Part shown: positions 34,465-46,134 of the stretch, piece after piece
Layout of the letters: each line of letters begins with the position of its first letter
Numbering within the stretch: the first letter of the stretch is position 1
From: Capra hircus
Taxonomy: Eukaryota; Chordata; Mammalia; Artiodactyla; Bovidae
DNA: 64,000 bases
Direction: 5' to 3'
Assembly: GCF_001704415.2 (NCBI RefSeq)
Contig: NC_030816.1
Location: 77,889,713-77,953,712 of the forward strand
Program-made: the position numbers and the translations under genes
The notes under the pieces: generated by a model
Told to the model about the DNA's origin: nothing
The model's database searches: none
The model's input: the letters and a program-made list of their open reading frames with translations, nothing else

Positions 34465-34882
34465 TCAGTTCAGTCGCTCAGTTGTGTCTGACTCTGTGAC
34501 CCCATGGACTGCAGCACAGCAGGCAGCCTTGTCCATCACCTACTCCTGGAGTTTACTCAAACTCATGTCCATTGCATCGGTGATGGCCATCCAACCATTC
34601 CATCCTCTGTCGTCCTCCTCCTGCCTTCAATCTTTCCTAGCATCAGGATCTTTTCTAATGAGTCAGTTCTTTGCATCAAGTGGCCAAAGTATTGGATTTC
34701 AGCTTCAGCATCAGTCTTTCCAATGAATATTCAGGACTTATTTCTTTTAGGATTGACTGGTTTGATATACTTGCAGTCCAAGCGACTCTCAAGAGTCTTC
34801 TCCAACACCACAGTTCAAAAGCACCAATTCTTCTGCACCCAGCTTTCTTTATGGTCCAACTCTCACATCCATATACGACTAC
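34465..34882 (-). mobile_element. BovB LINE 3' end, opposite orientation
   Basis: Antisense 418-bp BovB 3' end, more diverged than its sense neighbour, lying tail-to-tail with it over a gap of about 140 bp. It covers the segment from the tail to the CESW block. Confidence 0.9.
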
Positions 34883-35063
34883 TAGATGTTATATCAGAGT
34901 AAATTATTTCAGAGAAAAGGCAAAATTAAAGCAATCAGTTCTAATTGCACAATTAGTTATTGTGTACCTATCACAGTGTGTGATGTTCCAGGGAGTAAAA
35001 AGCAAAATCTAGTTGTTGCTCTAAAGGGTGTTTTATCCTAAGCATACAGCTTTAGGTTTAAGG

Positions 35064-35251
35064 CAGAAGTCCCCAAACTCTGGGATCTAATGCCTGATGA
35101 TCTGATGTGGGGATGATGTAATAATAATAGAAAGACAGTGCACAATAAATGTAATGAACTTGAATCATCCTGAAACCACTCCTGTTCCCAGAACATGGAA
35201 AAATCGCCTTTCAGGAAACCAGTCCCTGGTGCCAGAATGTTGAGGACACTG
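35064..35251 (+). mobile_element. Short hAT element (MER1-like) with perfect 8-bp TSD
   Basis: It starts CAGAAGTCCCCAAACTC and ends GTTGAGGACACTG, imperfect terminal inverted repeats of the hAT/Charlie type. A perfect 8-bp TSD, GTTTAAGG, sits at 35056-35063 and 35252-35259. It is a deletion derivative with no transposase. The MER1 name is from memory. Confidence 0.75.
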
Positions 35252-35259
35252 GTTTAAGG

Positions 35260-36290
35260 CACATTCTAACAGAAAGAAAATTTTGAGATGCTAAAAGTAG
35301 CTGTCTTTCCTGAAATACCAGCCAGAAAAATCTGAAACTACAGGTATTCATTAAAATAGTGCTTCTTAGAGCCTACATTTGGATATAACATATTTTTTAA
35401 CCTGAGAGATTAAAATAAGACTCCTGAAAAAAATATAATACTTCTCTTAAATCCCAACGCAAGTGGAAAACCATTAAACTCAATATTCATTATTTGGCAG
35501 TAGCTGCAAGGAGAATTAAACTACCTTGTCCATGAAGAATGAATTTTATGGATGAAGAGGAAAGGTTTTGCACACAGTAGAATATTGCTTAAAACTTGAA
35601 CCCATCTTTTATAACTTTTTGTTACCCACATGTGTAATTTAAATTCATTTTAGAAAAAAACACATGAGCACTCTTTTTTTTTTAACTTGGGATCATTTTG
35701 AAATAAATTAATGTGGAGTGGAGGGACAGATTTCAAGGTGTTTCCTATTGCAAAAAGATCATCAGTATTGAAATGGTTCTCTCAAATCAATATTGAATTA
35801 TAGACCCTGACCATTTCTCTTAAGGGATCTGTTTCCCAGAGTATTGCTGTGGGCATAGTGTTGGCATGCATCCATCAAAATCAACATATTCGATTCTGCA
35901 TTCAGAAATATGAAAATAAAGTCAAATAAAGAAGGGTTCCCTTGTTTCTGCTTCAAACTAGAAAAGATATTAAAATATCCCGAAGGACAAAGTGGTGGCA
36001 CTAGAAGAACAAGGATAAATGGATGTATGGAAACACAGGAGTATGTTTGTGTGTGTGTTGCAGGGGTGTTACTGTCAGAACTCTTCAATATACGTGTGGC
36101 TTTAGTGTTTCCCCTTGGTTTGTGAACAGATGCTATAAAGCAGAAAATTTGTTTCAATTTCTTCTTGATATCTTTTTAAGCCTTTTCTTTTCCACAGTCT
36201 CCCTTTATCTTTTTTTTAAAGTTCAATTCTCTTCCGCTCTTCCTCCTACATTTGTTCATCCCCCTCCTCCCTCTGCATTTAAGGCTCTAT
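35260..36290. other. Unassigned DNA
   Basis: No gene. A short GT run lies at 36043-36060. Frames at 35798-36157 and 35910-36125 overlap on opposite strands and show no domain. Confidence 0.45.
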
Positions 36291-37627
36291 GATGGTTGGT
36301 TCTGAGATGGGAGAATTTATAGGTAGCCAGGGCACTTCTTTCCTCTTCAAATGAGAGGAAATTTTTAAGATTTCAAATGAGGTCATAAAACATACCTTTA
36401 AAAGTCTGTCCCTTTAAAATTATTGCCAGAACTTTCAGTCTAAAACTAGTTCCAAAACTGTACGCTCCAAAGTCCTTCTTGGAGCTCAAGACTCATATGG
36501 CCAGATAGTCTCTGACACATGTTCGTGTGTGTTTCAGTAGAGTTCCCTGCAAAGAGATGGAGACTGTGTGTCAGTCTGCTTATCATTTTGTCTAGGGAGA
36601 GGTTATCTCATGCTCACAGATCAATCTCTAGAAATCTTCAGATAGTGATCCTGGTCAAGACCCTCGTATAGAAGAAGAAAACCCATCCACAATCTGTGTG
36701 TCAATCACATTAATGATGAATCATGTCCTTTCCAAGAGTAAAGGAGATCTGAAAACTGTCAGCTTTCTATTAAGTTGGCACACGTTGGCATGGGGCATCT
36801 TAAGGGCTAAATGTTGGTCTGTGATTCTTGCAAGTTGAACTTGGGCACCAGCCATAGCAAAGACATCTTTGTTGAGTGAAAATTGATGCAATTAGGTTTT
36901 AGATTCCATTTCTGCCATGATAGCTGCTCCATTTATGTGTCTATTTTGTTAGCACTGTGGCCAATTAGTAGAGCCTGGCTGATAAGTCATTGATTTTTGG
37001 TGTATACCACTGTCCCAAATTAACTAGAAGTGACTAGTACACTGGAGGCTTCAGTCATGTAGTACCTCCAATGAGCATCAACCTGTGATACTGATGTCAG
37101 TCTGTGCCCACTCAGAATAGGTCCAGTCATGTGCCTCTTCCTCTGATCACCTTGCTTCTTAACTTCTGATCTTTCTCCTTCCAGGCTCCAGACCGACTAT
37201 CCAGGACACTAAGAGAGAAAATTTCAATTCTTCTTTCTGATAGCACATAAAGAAATGTATCTCTAAGAGAGCCACTTGCCATCTATCACAGACTGTCACC
37301 TACTCTAGTGAAATTACCATACTTGGCACAGCAACTTCAATTCAAGATACTATGTAGTGAAATTTTTCCATCATTAGCGGCCATTACCCATCCAACCTGA
37401 ATAGAGCCCAGACCAATGAATTTAAATGAGAATATGACAGTGACCCTTATTCATGCATCCTTCAAATTGTTTAAAATACTGTTGATCTTACCTAGTCCCC
37501 AGGGAATGCAATACTGTATCCAATATGCTATTTTTCTCAGAAAGTGGATCATTTTCAAGGTACTATAATAGGGCTTTCACTCCATCCCCAGCTCTGGGTC
37601 AAGGAAACAAGAGGGTTTTGCCAGCTA
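36291..37627. other. Unassigned DNA, possibly an old ERVL or MaLR interior
   Basis: About 1.3 kb, less AT-rich than its surroundings, without an ORF of note. The general character reminds me of old ERVL/MaLR internal sequence, but I cannot point to a defining block. Confidence 0.2.
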
Positions 37628-37641
37628 CCAACGATATTCAT

Positions 37642-37846
37642 GGGCTTCCCTCATAGCTCAGCAGTAAAGAATCTGCCTCCAGTGAAGGAGACCTGGGTTC
37701 GACTCCTGGAATAGGAAGATCCCCTGGAGAAGAAAAGGGCAACCCACTCCAGTATTCTTTCCTGGAGAATCCCAAGGGCAGAGGAACCTGGCAGGCTATA
37801 GTCCATGTGGTCGCAAGAGTCCAACACGACTTGGCGACTAAACCAA
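37642..37846 (+). mobile_element. Bov-tA SINE with TSD
   Basis: Sense full-length Bov-tA. The TSD is CAACGATATTCAT (37629-37641) and CAACGACATTCAT (37847-37859), one mismatch in 13. Confidence 0.92.
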
Positions 37847-37880
37847 CAACGACATTCATTCCAATTATCCACTCATGTTT

Positions 37881-38098
37881 ACGTGCTAAGTCACTTCAGT
37901 CCTGTCTGACTCTGTGACACTATGGACTGTAGCCTGCCAGGCTCCTCTGTTCATGGGATTTCCTAGGCAAAAATACTGGAGTGGCTTACCATGCCCACCT
38001 CCAGAGGATCTTCCTAACCCAGGGATTCAACCAGCATCTTTTGCATCTCCTGCATTGGCTGGAGGGTTCTTTACCACTAGCGCCATATGGGACGGACC
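37881..38098 (-). mobile_element. Bov-tA SINE, opposite orientation
   Basis: Antisense Bov-tA of the subtype with the extra CATCTCCTGCATTGG block in its tRNA-derived part. It lies tail-to-tail with the preceding SINE, 34 bp away. Confidence 0.88.
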
Positions 38099-38568
38099 AT
38101 GAAAATGAAAATTTAAAAATTCTATAAACCCAGTGTATTCATTGTGAGTTGGACTTGGGCCAGCAGTCCATGTATTACCTGAATTCTACATGCCCTCACT
38201 CAAACAAGGGGCTAATAATATCAATAGTTTTGTCCTTGGTTATCACTGTCAATTCAGACTCTGTCCTCAGAGTACTGGAAATGTGTGGGTATTTCCCTCT
38301 TTCCAAAGCTTACTTATCTATGTAAATGACTGGAAACCCCCTTGGGGAAAGTTACTGAATGTGCTTGTCACCGTGTTGCAGGCTTCTTCCTGTTAGAGAC
38401 TGGCCTCTCCTTCAACAGAGGGATTGCAGGTCTGAGAACTCTCTCAGGTCAAGAATCTTGTGAAGAGGGATATTTTGATTTACACTTCATTTGCAACTGA
38501 GGTCACAGACAATCCGAACAGAAGATCTGGAGGCAGGAAGATCCTTCAGAGTTGTCCCAAACAGAGGT
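38099..38568. other. Unassigned DNA
   Basis: No gene or known repeat. Confidence 0.5.
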
Positions 38569-38689
38569 AAAGATCCCCTGGAGAAGGAAATGGCAACCCA
38601 CTCTGATATTCTTGCCTGGAAAAATCCCATGGACTGAGGAGTCCGGCAGGCTACAGTCCATAGACAGGACTGAAGTGACTTAGCACTCA
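38569..38689 (+). mobile_element. Bov-A SINE, 3' part
   Basis: Sense SINE lacking the tRNA-like head and with a short internal deletion after CAGTCCATAG. It ends GAAGTGACTTAGCACTCACG. Confidence 0.8.
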
Positions 38690-38869
38690 CGGGTGGGACC
38701 TCTAACACTGGAAGAGAAGGAAGCTGTAAGCATGAGGGCAGGGGCAATTTCCAGTGAAGGACAAGCTAAGAGCAAACGACAGCCACTATTCTCAGCAACT
38801 GGGGAATGGAAGCCTCAGCTCTGAGGAGAGGATTTGGGCAGAATATCACAATATCCACTCTTAAATACT

Positions 38870-39215
38870 TCTCATCATTCAGCTTTTAGCTCAATCATCA
38901 CTCCCTCTGGGGATTTTTCCCTGATCTTGACTCATCCCTTCTCTCTGCCATACACTGTGCCAAACTAGGTCAGAACTCCTTATTGTAGACATTCTTAGCT
39001 TCCTGCATTTTTCTCTGACAGAACTTGTCATACATTTAATCATATCCTTATTTATGTGCTATTTGATTAATGTCTGTACTCTCCATGAAACTGTAAGCTC
39101 CTAAATAACCCACATAGAGACTGTGACCTCGCTGTTCACTATTGAACCTCTAGCGCATGGCAAAGGACCTGATATACGTCAGTGCTCACTCCATATTTAT
39201 TTGAGTGAATAACAT
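38870..39215 (+). mobile_element. L2 LINE 3' end
   Basis: The order CATCACTCCCTCTGGGGATT, CAGAACTTGTCATACATTT, GAAACTGTAAGCTCCTAAAT and ATATTTATTTGAGTGAATAA reproduces the conserved 3' end of L2. Diverged, non-coding. Confidence 0.65.
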
Positions 39216-39644
39216 GTTGATGAGTTACTGGCATGGGTATTGCTCACTGTAACAATGGCACCATTATATGGTAAACTCATCTAGGTAGCTATTACAAAAA
39301 GTGGATTTCCACAAGGAAGGGTAACAACTTTTCTGTCACAGTGGATTATGTTCTTGAACAAAATTCAAAGCTTCTGGGGACCTTCACACGAAGCTGTCAG
39401 AGAACACGAAATGACCACCCACTGGTGAGATTGTCTTGATGACTTCTGAAATCAATGACACGATAGATGTGACCACCAGATCATTAAAAAAAAAAAAAAA
39501 AAGGATGTACTAAAGTTCTGGCAACAGTGAAAATAAGTGCTTACCAAACTGCGTCTGTTTTGCTTTGCCTGACTTGAATTCACATTTTAGTTTTATATTT
39601 GCCATTCATGAGACAGATGAGATAATATGCAGATTCTAACCTAT
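39216..39644. other. Unassigned DNA with poly(A)
   Basis: No gene. An A-run lies at 39486-39502 with no repeat body before it. Confidence 0.5.
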
Positions 39645-40331
39645 GTTGGTAGGCTTAAAACTCAGTATTCAGAAACCTAAGATCAAGGCCTCTGGTCCCA
39701 ATACTTCACAGTAAATAGAAGAGGGGAAAGTGGAAGGAGTGACAGATTTTCTTTTCTTGGTCTCCAAAATCACTGTGGATGGTGACTGCAGCCATGAAAA
39801 TAAAAGACACTTTCTCCTTGGAAGGAAAGTCATGACAAACCTAGACAATGTATTAAAAAGCATCACTTTGCCAACAAAAGTCCATATAGTCAAGGCTATG
39901 CTCTTTTCCAGTAGTCATGTATGGATATGAGAGTTGGACCATAAGGAAAGCTTTGCTGAAGAATTGATGCTTTCAAACTGTGGTGCTGGGGAAGACTCTT
40001 GAGAGTCCCTTGGACAGCAAGGAGATAAAACCAGTCAAGCCTAAAGGAAATCAATCCCGAATATTTGTTAAAAGAACTGATGCTGAAGCTGAAGCTCCAA
40101 TACTTTGGCCCCCTTGATGAGGAGCCTTCTCATTGGAAAAAACCCTGATGCTGGGAAATACTGAAAGCAAAAGAAGAATGAGGCAGCAGAGGATGAGATA
40201 GTTAGATAGTATCACCAACTCGATGGACATGAACTTGAGCAAACTTTGAGAGATAGTGAAGGACAGGGAAGCCAGGCATTCTGCAGTCCATGAGGTTGTT
40301 AAGAGTTGCATACGACTTAGCAACTGAACAA
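39645..40331 (+). mobile_element. BovB LINE 3' end, older diverged copy
   Basis: Sense BovB starting just after the YADD region (GLKLNIQKTK block) and running to the 3' end, with several small deletions, for example after the ESW block and in SRDI. It is clearly more diverged from the other copies than they are from one another, so probably an earlier insertion. Confidence 0.85.
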
Positions 40332-41074
40332 CAACAAGCTACCTTGGTAAAGCAACAACAGTTTGGGGGATGCATTTATATAAAAAGGTACTGTATGGTT
40401 CAACATTAGTTTTCTTCCAACATAAAGTATACAGACTCTTATAGAAAAATTTTTTTATTTATCTGTAGTGATTTTTAATTTGTTTATTTCCAAATAAAGA
40501 TATTATATAAATTCCACTGACTCCTTTTCTGTAATCACTTTTTTTTTTTAGTCTTAATGAGATTCACTCCCACAAGAAAAAAAAAAAAAAGAAAACCATG
40601 AGAAGATTAAGACACTTTAAAAGACTGCTGGTTCAACACCAAAAAGAGAACTTCCACTGTAGGACTTCAGCAAACCTTGTGGCCATCTGGGAATTGCTGA
40701 ATATGTTTTTATCAGTCAGCATACTATCTGGCATTCATATACTAAAACTTCTAAAGTGATATTTAAGCTATTTGAATCCATCAAAAATAAACTCAGTAGA
40801 CTATACCAAATGTACAGGATTCCATGGTGGGTGGTATTTAAGCTGAAATCAAATTGCACTATGATTAAGGGATTTCAACTGCAATCAGATCCAGAATTCC
40901 AGATCAGTGAGTTCTAGACCACTCTCTCCAGGTGACTTAGGGTGCTATTTCATGAGATACCATGAGATGCAAAAAAGGAAACTATGTTATAAATTCTGCT
41001 ATAATCTGTAACAATATTTTAGAGGAGAAACTTCTTAACTGCAAGAGAGTTCATCTAAAACTGCTTCATAAGAC
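40332..41074. other. Unassigned DNA with T and A runs
   Basis: No gene. Homopolymer runs lie at 40541-40550 (T) and 40577-40590 (A). Confidence 0.45.
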
Positions 41075-41658
41075 TCACACATCCATTTTAAACCATTACC
41101 ACCAAACTCCTGGGCATATATCCATAGAAAACTCTAATTCAGAAGTATACATGCACCCCAATGTCCATAGCAACACTATTTACAGTAGCCAAGTGGAAGC
41201 AACCTAAATTCCCTTTGACATATGAATGGATACAGAAGATGTGGTACTTATATACATAGGAATACTACTCAGCCATAAAAAAGAATGAAATAATGCTAAT
41301 TGCAGCAATATGGATGGACCCAGAGATTATCATGCTAAGGGAAGTAAGCCAGACAGACAAAGACAAATATCACATGACATTGCTTATAAGTAGAGCCTCA
41401 TCTTTAAAAATGGTGTAAATGAACTTATTTACAAAACAGATATAGACTTGTTGAGATAGAAAACAAACTTATAATTACCAAAGGGGATGTGGAGGGAGGG
41501 ATAAATTAGGAGTTTGGGATTAAAGTATACATACTACATAAAATAGATAACCAACAAGGACCTACTGTATAGTACAGAGAACTGCTCAATATCCTTAATA
41601 ACTGATAATAGAAAAGTATTAAATATACATATATTAATATATGTGTATATATATGTAT

Positions 41659-41868
41659 GGGCTTCCCTGGTGGCTCAGATGGTAAAGAATCTGCCTGCAA
41701 TGCAGGAGACCTGGGTTCAATCCCTGGGTTGGGAAGATTCCCTGGAGGAGGGAATGGCAACCCACTCCAGTATTCTTGCCTAGAGAGTCCCCAAGGACAG
41801 AGGAGCCTGGCAAGCTACAGTCCATGGGGTCTCAAAGAGTTGGACACAACTGAGGAATTAAGCACGTA
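41659..41868 (+). mobile_element. Bov-tA SINE nested in L1
   Basis: Sense full-length Bov-tA with a well-kept tRNA-like head, inserted in the TA-rich part of the L1 3' UTR. It is younger than the L1. Confidence 0.92.
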
Positions 41869-41877
41869 TATGTGAAT

Positions 41878-41928
41878 AGGGATACAAAGAGTCAGACATT
41901 ACTTAGTGACTCAACCACCACCATCACA
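41878..41928 (+). mobile_element. Second Bov SINE 3' tail
   Basis: A 50-bp segment with the SINE 3' end (CAAAGAGTCAGACATTACTT) directly after the full SINE, leading into the CA repeat. It may come from a separate SINE or from a partial duplication. Confidence 0.6.
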
Positions 41929-41967
41929 CACATGTGCGTGTGCACGTGCACACACACACACACACAT

Positions 41968-42006
<39 letters not shown>
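41929..42006 (+). repeat. (CA)n(TA)n microsatellite
   Basis: CA units with interruptions, then TA units, at the end of the SINE tail and inside the split L1. Confidence 0.92.
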
Positions 42007-42090
42007 AAACTGAATCATTTTGGTGTACAGCTGAGGCTAACACACACTGTAAATCAACTATATTTGAGTAAAAATTTAAAAAGAAAAATA

Positions 42091-42606
42091 AACCTTCAAC
42101 ACAAACAGCTTGGCATGTACTGTTCATGAAGCATGAATTTCCAGAGACTACCGTTTGCAACAATGACTCTGTATATCTCAGATAAAGATAAGGGATTTGT
42201 GAACAGGACATTGATCCAAGCAGCCAATATCATGCTTTGTCACCCTGAATTAAATGGTTATGATTAAAGATTAGTGCAGAGTTCAAAGAATGTCCTGAAG
42301 CAAATTGTTAAAGGAAATTTGCCAGCTGCACCTGCCAAGTGTTCTGCTGTGTAACATGTCATCTCCAGTTCCAAATAGTGGTAAGTCATGATGCCTTGTC
42401 AAGTGACCACTTCTCAGTATTTATTAGAGAGTCTGATAAACAATGGACTGCATCCCATGATCCTGCTACTCATATCACCTTTATAATACAGACATTCATT
42501 ATTTTCTGGGAATTATGAAACTGAAATCATTTTGTTCTCATTGAACAAGTACATGTATAGCATATGTTATGTCAGTCACTGTTCTATATGCTCTACAAGC
42601 ATTAAT
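42091..42606. other. Unassigned DNA
   Basis: No gene or known repeat. Confidence 0.5.
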
Positions 42607-42618
42607 AGAATGTGGTTT

Positions 42619-42662
42619 GTGTGTGTGTGTCTGTGTGTGTGTGTGTGTGTGCACATGCACAC
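42619..42662 (+). repeat. (GT)n microsatellite at SINE tail
   Basis: GT units with a CT interruption and a short ACACAC end. It lies within the TSD-flanked insertion and is the expanded 3' tail of the following antisense SINE. Confidence 0.9.
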
Positions 42663-42837
42663 ACACTCAGTCACTCAGTCGTGTCCAACTCTATGCAACC
42701 CCATGGACTATAGCCTGTCAGGGTCCTCTGTCCATAGAATCCTCCAGGCAAGAATACTAGAGTGTTTCCATTCCTTTCTCCAAGGAATCTTCCCAAAGCA
42801 GGGATCAAACTTGGGTCTCCTACACTGCAGGCAGAGC
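42663..42837 (-). mobile_element. Bov-tA SINE
   Basis: Antisense Bov-tA, shortened in its tRNA-like head. With the GT run it is flanked by AGAATGTGGTTTG (42607-42619) and AGAATGTGTTTG (42840-42851), a TSD with one base missing. Confidence 0.85.
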
Positions 42838-42851
42838 CAAGAATGTGTTTG

Positions 42852-44303
42852 AAACACTACAATTGAGAACTCAGGTTTTATGTCATAGGACATGAAGAAT
42901 AGAGGTAGAATTAGAGCCCATCATATGTTATTCAATTTTCAAATTATTCCCCCAGGAGACACTCGCAGCAAGACCACGGAAAGCATCTCTAACAGAACTC
43001 CTTGGAGCAGCACTCTGTGACATTGCCTGACACTCAGCCCATTTACCACATGAAGGATGTGGTAAGTTGCCTCTGATTTCTCAAGTACTAAAACTACGAT
43101 ATATTGCAATTCTACAGCTGTCAGTTTTGCACAGATTTAAATGCACAAAACTGTTCCTGCTTGCAAGCTATATTATAATAGAACCTGAATGTGGAGGACT
43201 GACATGTGTGATGGGAATTCTGATAGCCATGTTTTTATATCTTTGAATTAGTATTCCATCAACAATGTAAAGGGAAAAAAGACCTACTAAAGTAGGTCTA
43301 AAGTAGGCAGTTAGCCTCCAAACTCAGAATCTTTTCTAAAGCTTTTCATTATTGTTCTGTTTTCCCTGATACCCAATAGAATATAATAATATTGACCTTC
43401 CTCTTTTAATTTGATGGTGTCATTGTTAGAGTCCTGGACCTTATGCAAGCAATTGTATTCCAGTTACTACATGGGGTTTTAATTACATCGACCTCAGAAG
43501 TGGTGACATATTCATATATTTCCATCTTACCCACTTCTCTTGAGGCATGCTTTAGCATCTTAAAATGTTTGTGCTTAATCATTGCTAGAGTGCTTTCTTC
43601 TATACCAATGACTAATGTGTAGCCACAGCCATAGCATGTAAGATGGAAAAAAAAAAATCTCTGAAATGTTTAACACATTTGCAAAATTGCTTGTGGCCTA
43701 GATTGCCTTTTCAGAAATACTTTGTGCAGAGAATAAAATTTTCTTGTGTTCCATGACATTAATGGATTGCTTGGTCTGTTAACTGTTTTCCTTATTAAAT
43801 ACAAACACTCACTTCAACCAGATCTGCCCAACTTTGATGGATGACACACCCAGAGAAACAGCAGGCTTCGTTGCAGCTTAAACGAGCGTGTGCACTCATT
43901 TATCCCCAGTTATTTTCACTGTACCACACTCAGTTTGTTGGTTCCAAAATAAAAATAAATGGTATGATTTCTTCTGCTTCAGATTCTACTAGCAATTCTT
44001 TGTAGAATGCATTAAAGTTGTTCACAAGCACATTTTTCTTTATAAAGAAAAAAATTGAGTGAAAGTGTCCAATGACCATTAGATCACAGTGAGCACCTGA
44101 CTCACTTTGTCAGGCTGATATAATGAGAAGAGGGAGTATGGAAGATTTTCACCCAGTTCTTACCCTGTCTGATTTCTGGCTTGAATTTCATCTTATTTTC
44201 ACACCATTTCCACTCAGTGAGGTTTTTGGCTTTTTTGAGAGTTAATACCAAGCAGTGAACTAGATTAGAACAGTTTTTCTCAAGTAAAGTACATAACACA
44301 GAA
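42852..44303. other. Unassigned DNA
   Basis: About 1.45 kb with no gene or firm repeat. A small palindrome, AGACCTACTAAAGTAGGTCT, lies at about 43281-43300. Confidence 0.45.
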
Positions 44304-44634
44304 CCCTTAAAAATGGTACAAATGAACCTATTTCCAAGGCAGGAATAGAAACGTGGATATAGAGAGCGGACATGTGCACCCAGAGAGGGAAGAGGGGGGT
44401 GGGGTGAGTGGGGAGAGTAGCATTGACATATAAACAGTGTCGCGTGTAAACTAGGGTAGCTAGCGGGAAACTGCGATGAAGCACAGGAAGCTGTGTGATG
44501 ATGGGACGCGGGGAGAGCGGTGGGAAGGAGGCCCAAGAGACAGGCGACATATGTGTACATATGGCTGATCCACTTTGTTGCACAGCAGAAACTAACATAA
44601 CGTTGTGAAGCAACAATACGCCAATAAAGCAATG
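44304..44634 (+). mobile_element. L1 3' UTR, cetartiodactyl type
   Basis: Sense L1 3' UTR from AAAATGGTACAAATGAACC to CGCCAATAAAGCAATG, with the G-rich middle block. Several CpG are still present (around 44440-44520). No ORF. The 176- and 137-residue minus frames across it are chance frames. Confidence 0.75.
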
Positions 44635-45419
44635 TTGGCTGATTTCTAATTTAAAGACAATTTTAGAAAGCACAATTTCTCTAAGTAAGTATATTTAGAT
44701 CTAAGTGATTTTCACTTAATTAACAAACCTCCTCAAATAAGTCATTGGCGAAATGACTTATTTGAGAAGGGATGCCCCATCTTAGTGCCAGACTGCCAAG
44801 CGAACTGAGAATGCAAATGGCATGAATAACATTTGACCCAGTAACCCCTACTTTAAGTGTAAGGCATCTCTGGTAATTTAATTAATATTTAAATTACTTA
44901 AGGATGAGAAGTTTTGTCCCCGTTGCATTGTTTCTTGGCAGCATATTTCTGTGTCTAAATCCCCATAGACTACTATCATTGTGCTGGTTTTGCTAAAAAC
45001 TTTTGGAATTTTTATTTCATTTGGTACTATAGCAACCAAATGGTCATTTCTGAAATGCTATTTTGCCACCTTAGTGGTTCGTATTTTAATAAAATTCAAT
45101 TACATGTTTTAGCTTTCCAATGTCTCCCTGATGTTACAAGTAAATAATAAAAAGTATCAAATAGTCTAATTTTCTTCAAAGCCAGTAATATTCCACTGAC
45201 TCTAAAACTGTTTCGTTAAGGGTTGATGTTCTGAGCTCTCTAGGAGATAGAGATAAAAGAGCAAAAGAACTTAGTAGCAGTTCAGTTCCACCAAGCCCCC
45301 TGGTATAGAGAGAGGTATTAGGAAGACAAGAATCTCCCAAATGATGTCTAAGGATACATCTCTTACCCCAGCTATTGAAGTACCTCAAACCTGGGACAAT
45401 CCCAAATTTATTCTGAGAA
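44635..45419. other. Unassigned DNA with a hairpin
   Basis: No gene. It contains a perfect 15-bp inverted repeat at 44732-44766. Confidence 0.45.
44728..44770. repeat. Perfect 15-bp stem-loop
   Basis: CTCAAATAAGTCATT (44732-44746) pairs with AATGACTTATTTGAG (44752-44766) over a five-base loop. One mismatch and three more pairs extend the stem to 44728 and 44770. No flanking repeat or gene explains it. Confidence 0.7.
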
Positions 45420-45504
45420 TTGACTATGATCATCAATATATCAAAAGTGGGTGACAACATTGCAGCCATATTGGACAGCAATTTGGAAGTTCCTCAAAAT
45501 AATA

Positions 45505-45690
45505 TTTTTACTCAGTGGCTCAGTGGTAAAGAATCTGCAATGCAGGAGACACAAGTTCAATCCCTGGGTAGGGAAGATTCCCTGGAGTAGGAAATGGCCA
45601 TCCACTCCAGTAACTGTGCCCAGAAAAAAAGAAGAAACTGGCAGGCTACAGTCCATAGGGCTGCAAAGAGTTGGACACAACTGAGGAAGC
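45505..45690 (+). mobile_element. Bov-tA SINE nested in L1M
   Basis: Sense Bov-tA with a shortened head and an A-rich change in its body (GCCCAGAAAAAAAGAAG). The short repeat TCAAAAT lies on both sides. Confidence 0.82.
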
Positions 45691-46134
45691 ATCAAAATGT
45701 TAAACAAAGAACTACCATATTGTCAGAAATTCTACTTCTAATTACATAAGAGAAATAAAAGCATGTGTCCATACAAAAACATATACAGGAATGTTCATAG
45801 CACCATTTTTTTATATCAGCCGTAAAGTAGAAACCACCCAAATGGTCATAAACTGACAAATGAACAAAATAGTGTATATCCATAAAATAGAGTAGTATTG
45901 GGGAATAAAAAGAAATGAAGTACTGACACATGGTACAACATGAGGAGCCTTGAAAACATTTTGCTAATTGAAAGAAGTTTGTCACAAAAGAGCATACACT
46001 ATATTGAAAAGTTTAGAATGTGTGGTTCTATCGGGACAGAAAATAATGATTGCTTAGACCTTGGAGAGAGGAGGAGAACAGATCCCTAATGAGGAAAGTG
46101 GGGATTAACTGCTAATGGGTATGGCAGGTTCTTT

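Larger units (their letters stand above)
41075..42090 (+). mobile_element. L1 3' end with nested SINE
   Basis: Sense L1 with the end of ORF2 (the LFTVAKWKQPKF-like and SQTDKDKYH-like blocks, with breaks) and the 3' UTR. The part after the ORF is interrupted at 41659-41990 by Bov-tA, a second SINE tail and dinucleotide repeats, and resumes with GAATCATTTTGGTGTACAGC at about 42010. Older L1 type than the copies at 17.6 and 54.2 kb. Confidence 0.75.

Noticed and set aside
35798..36292. Frames of 119, 71 and 89 codons
   Set aside because: On opposite strands or overlapping in AT-rich DNA, with no recognisable domain.
36291..37627. Possible old ERVL/MaLR interior
   Set aside because: Only a general likeness. 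I could not name a defining motif, so it is left as unassigned.
44102..44673. Minus-strand frames of 176 and 137 codons
   Set aside because: They overlap each other and a sense L1 3' UTR, and show no domain. Treated as chance frames.
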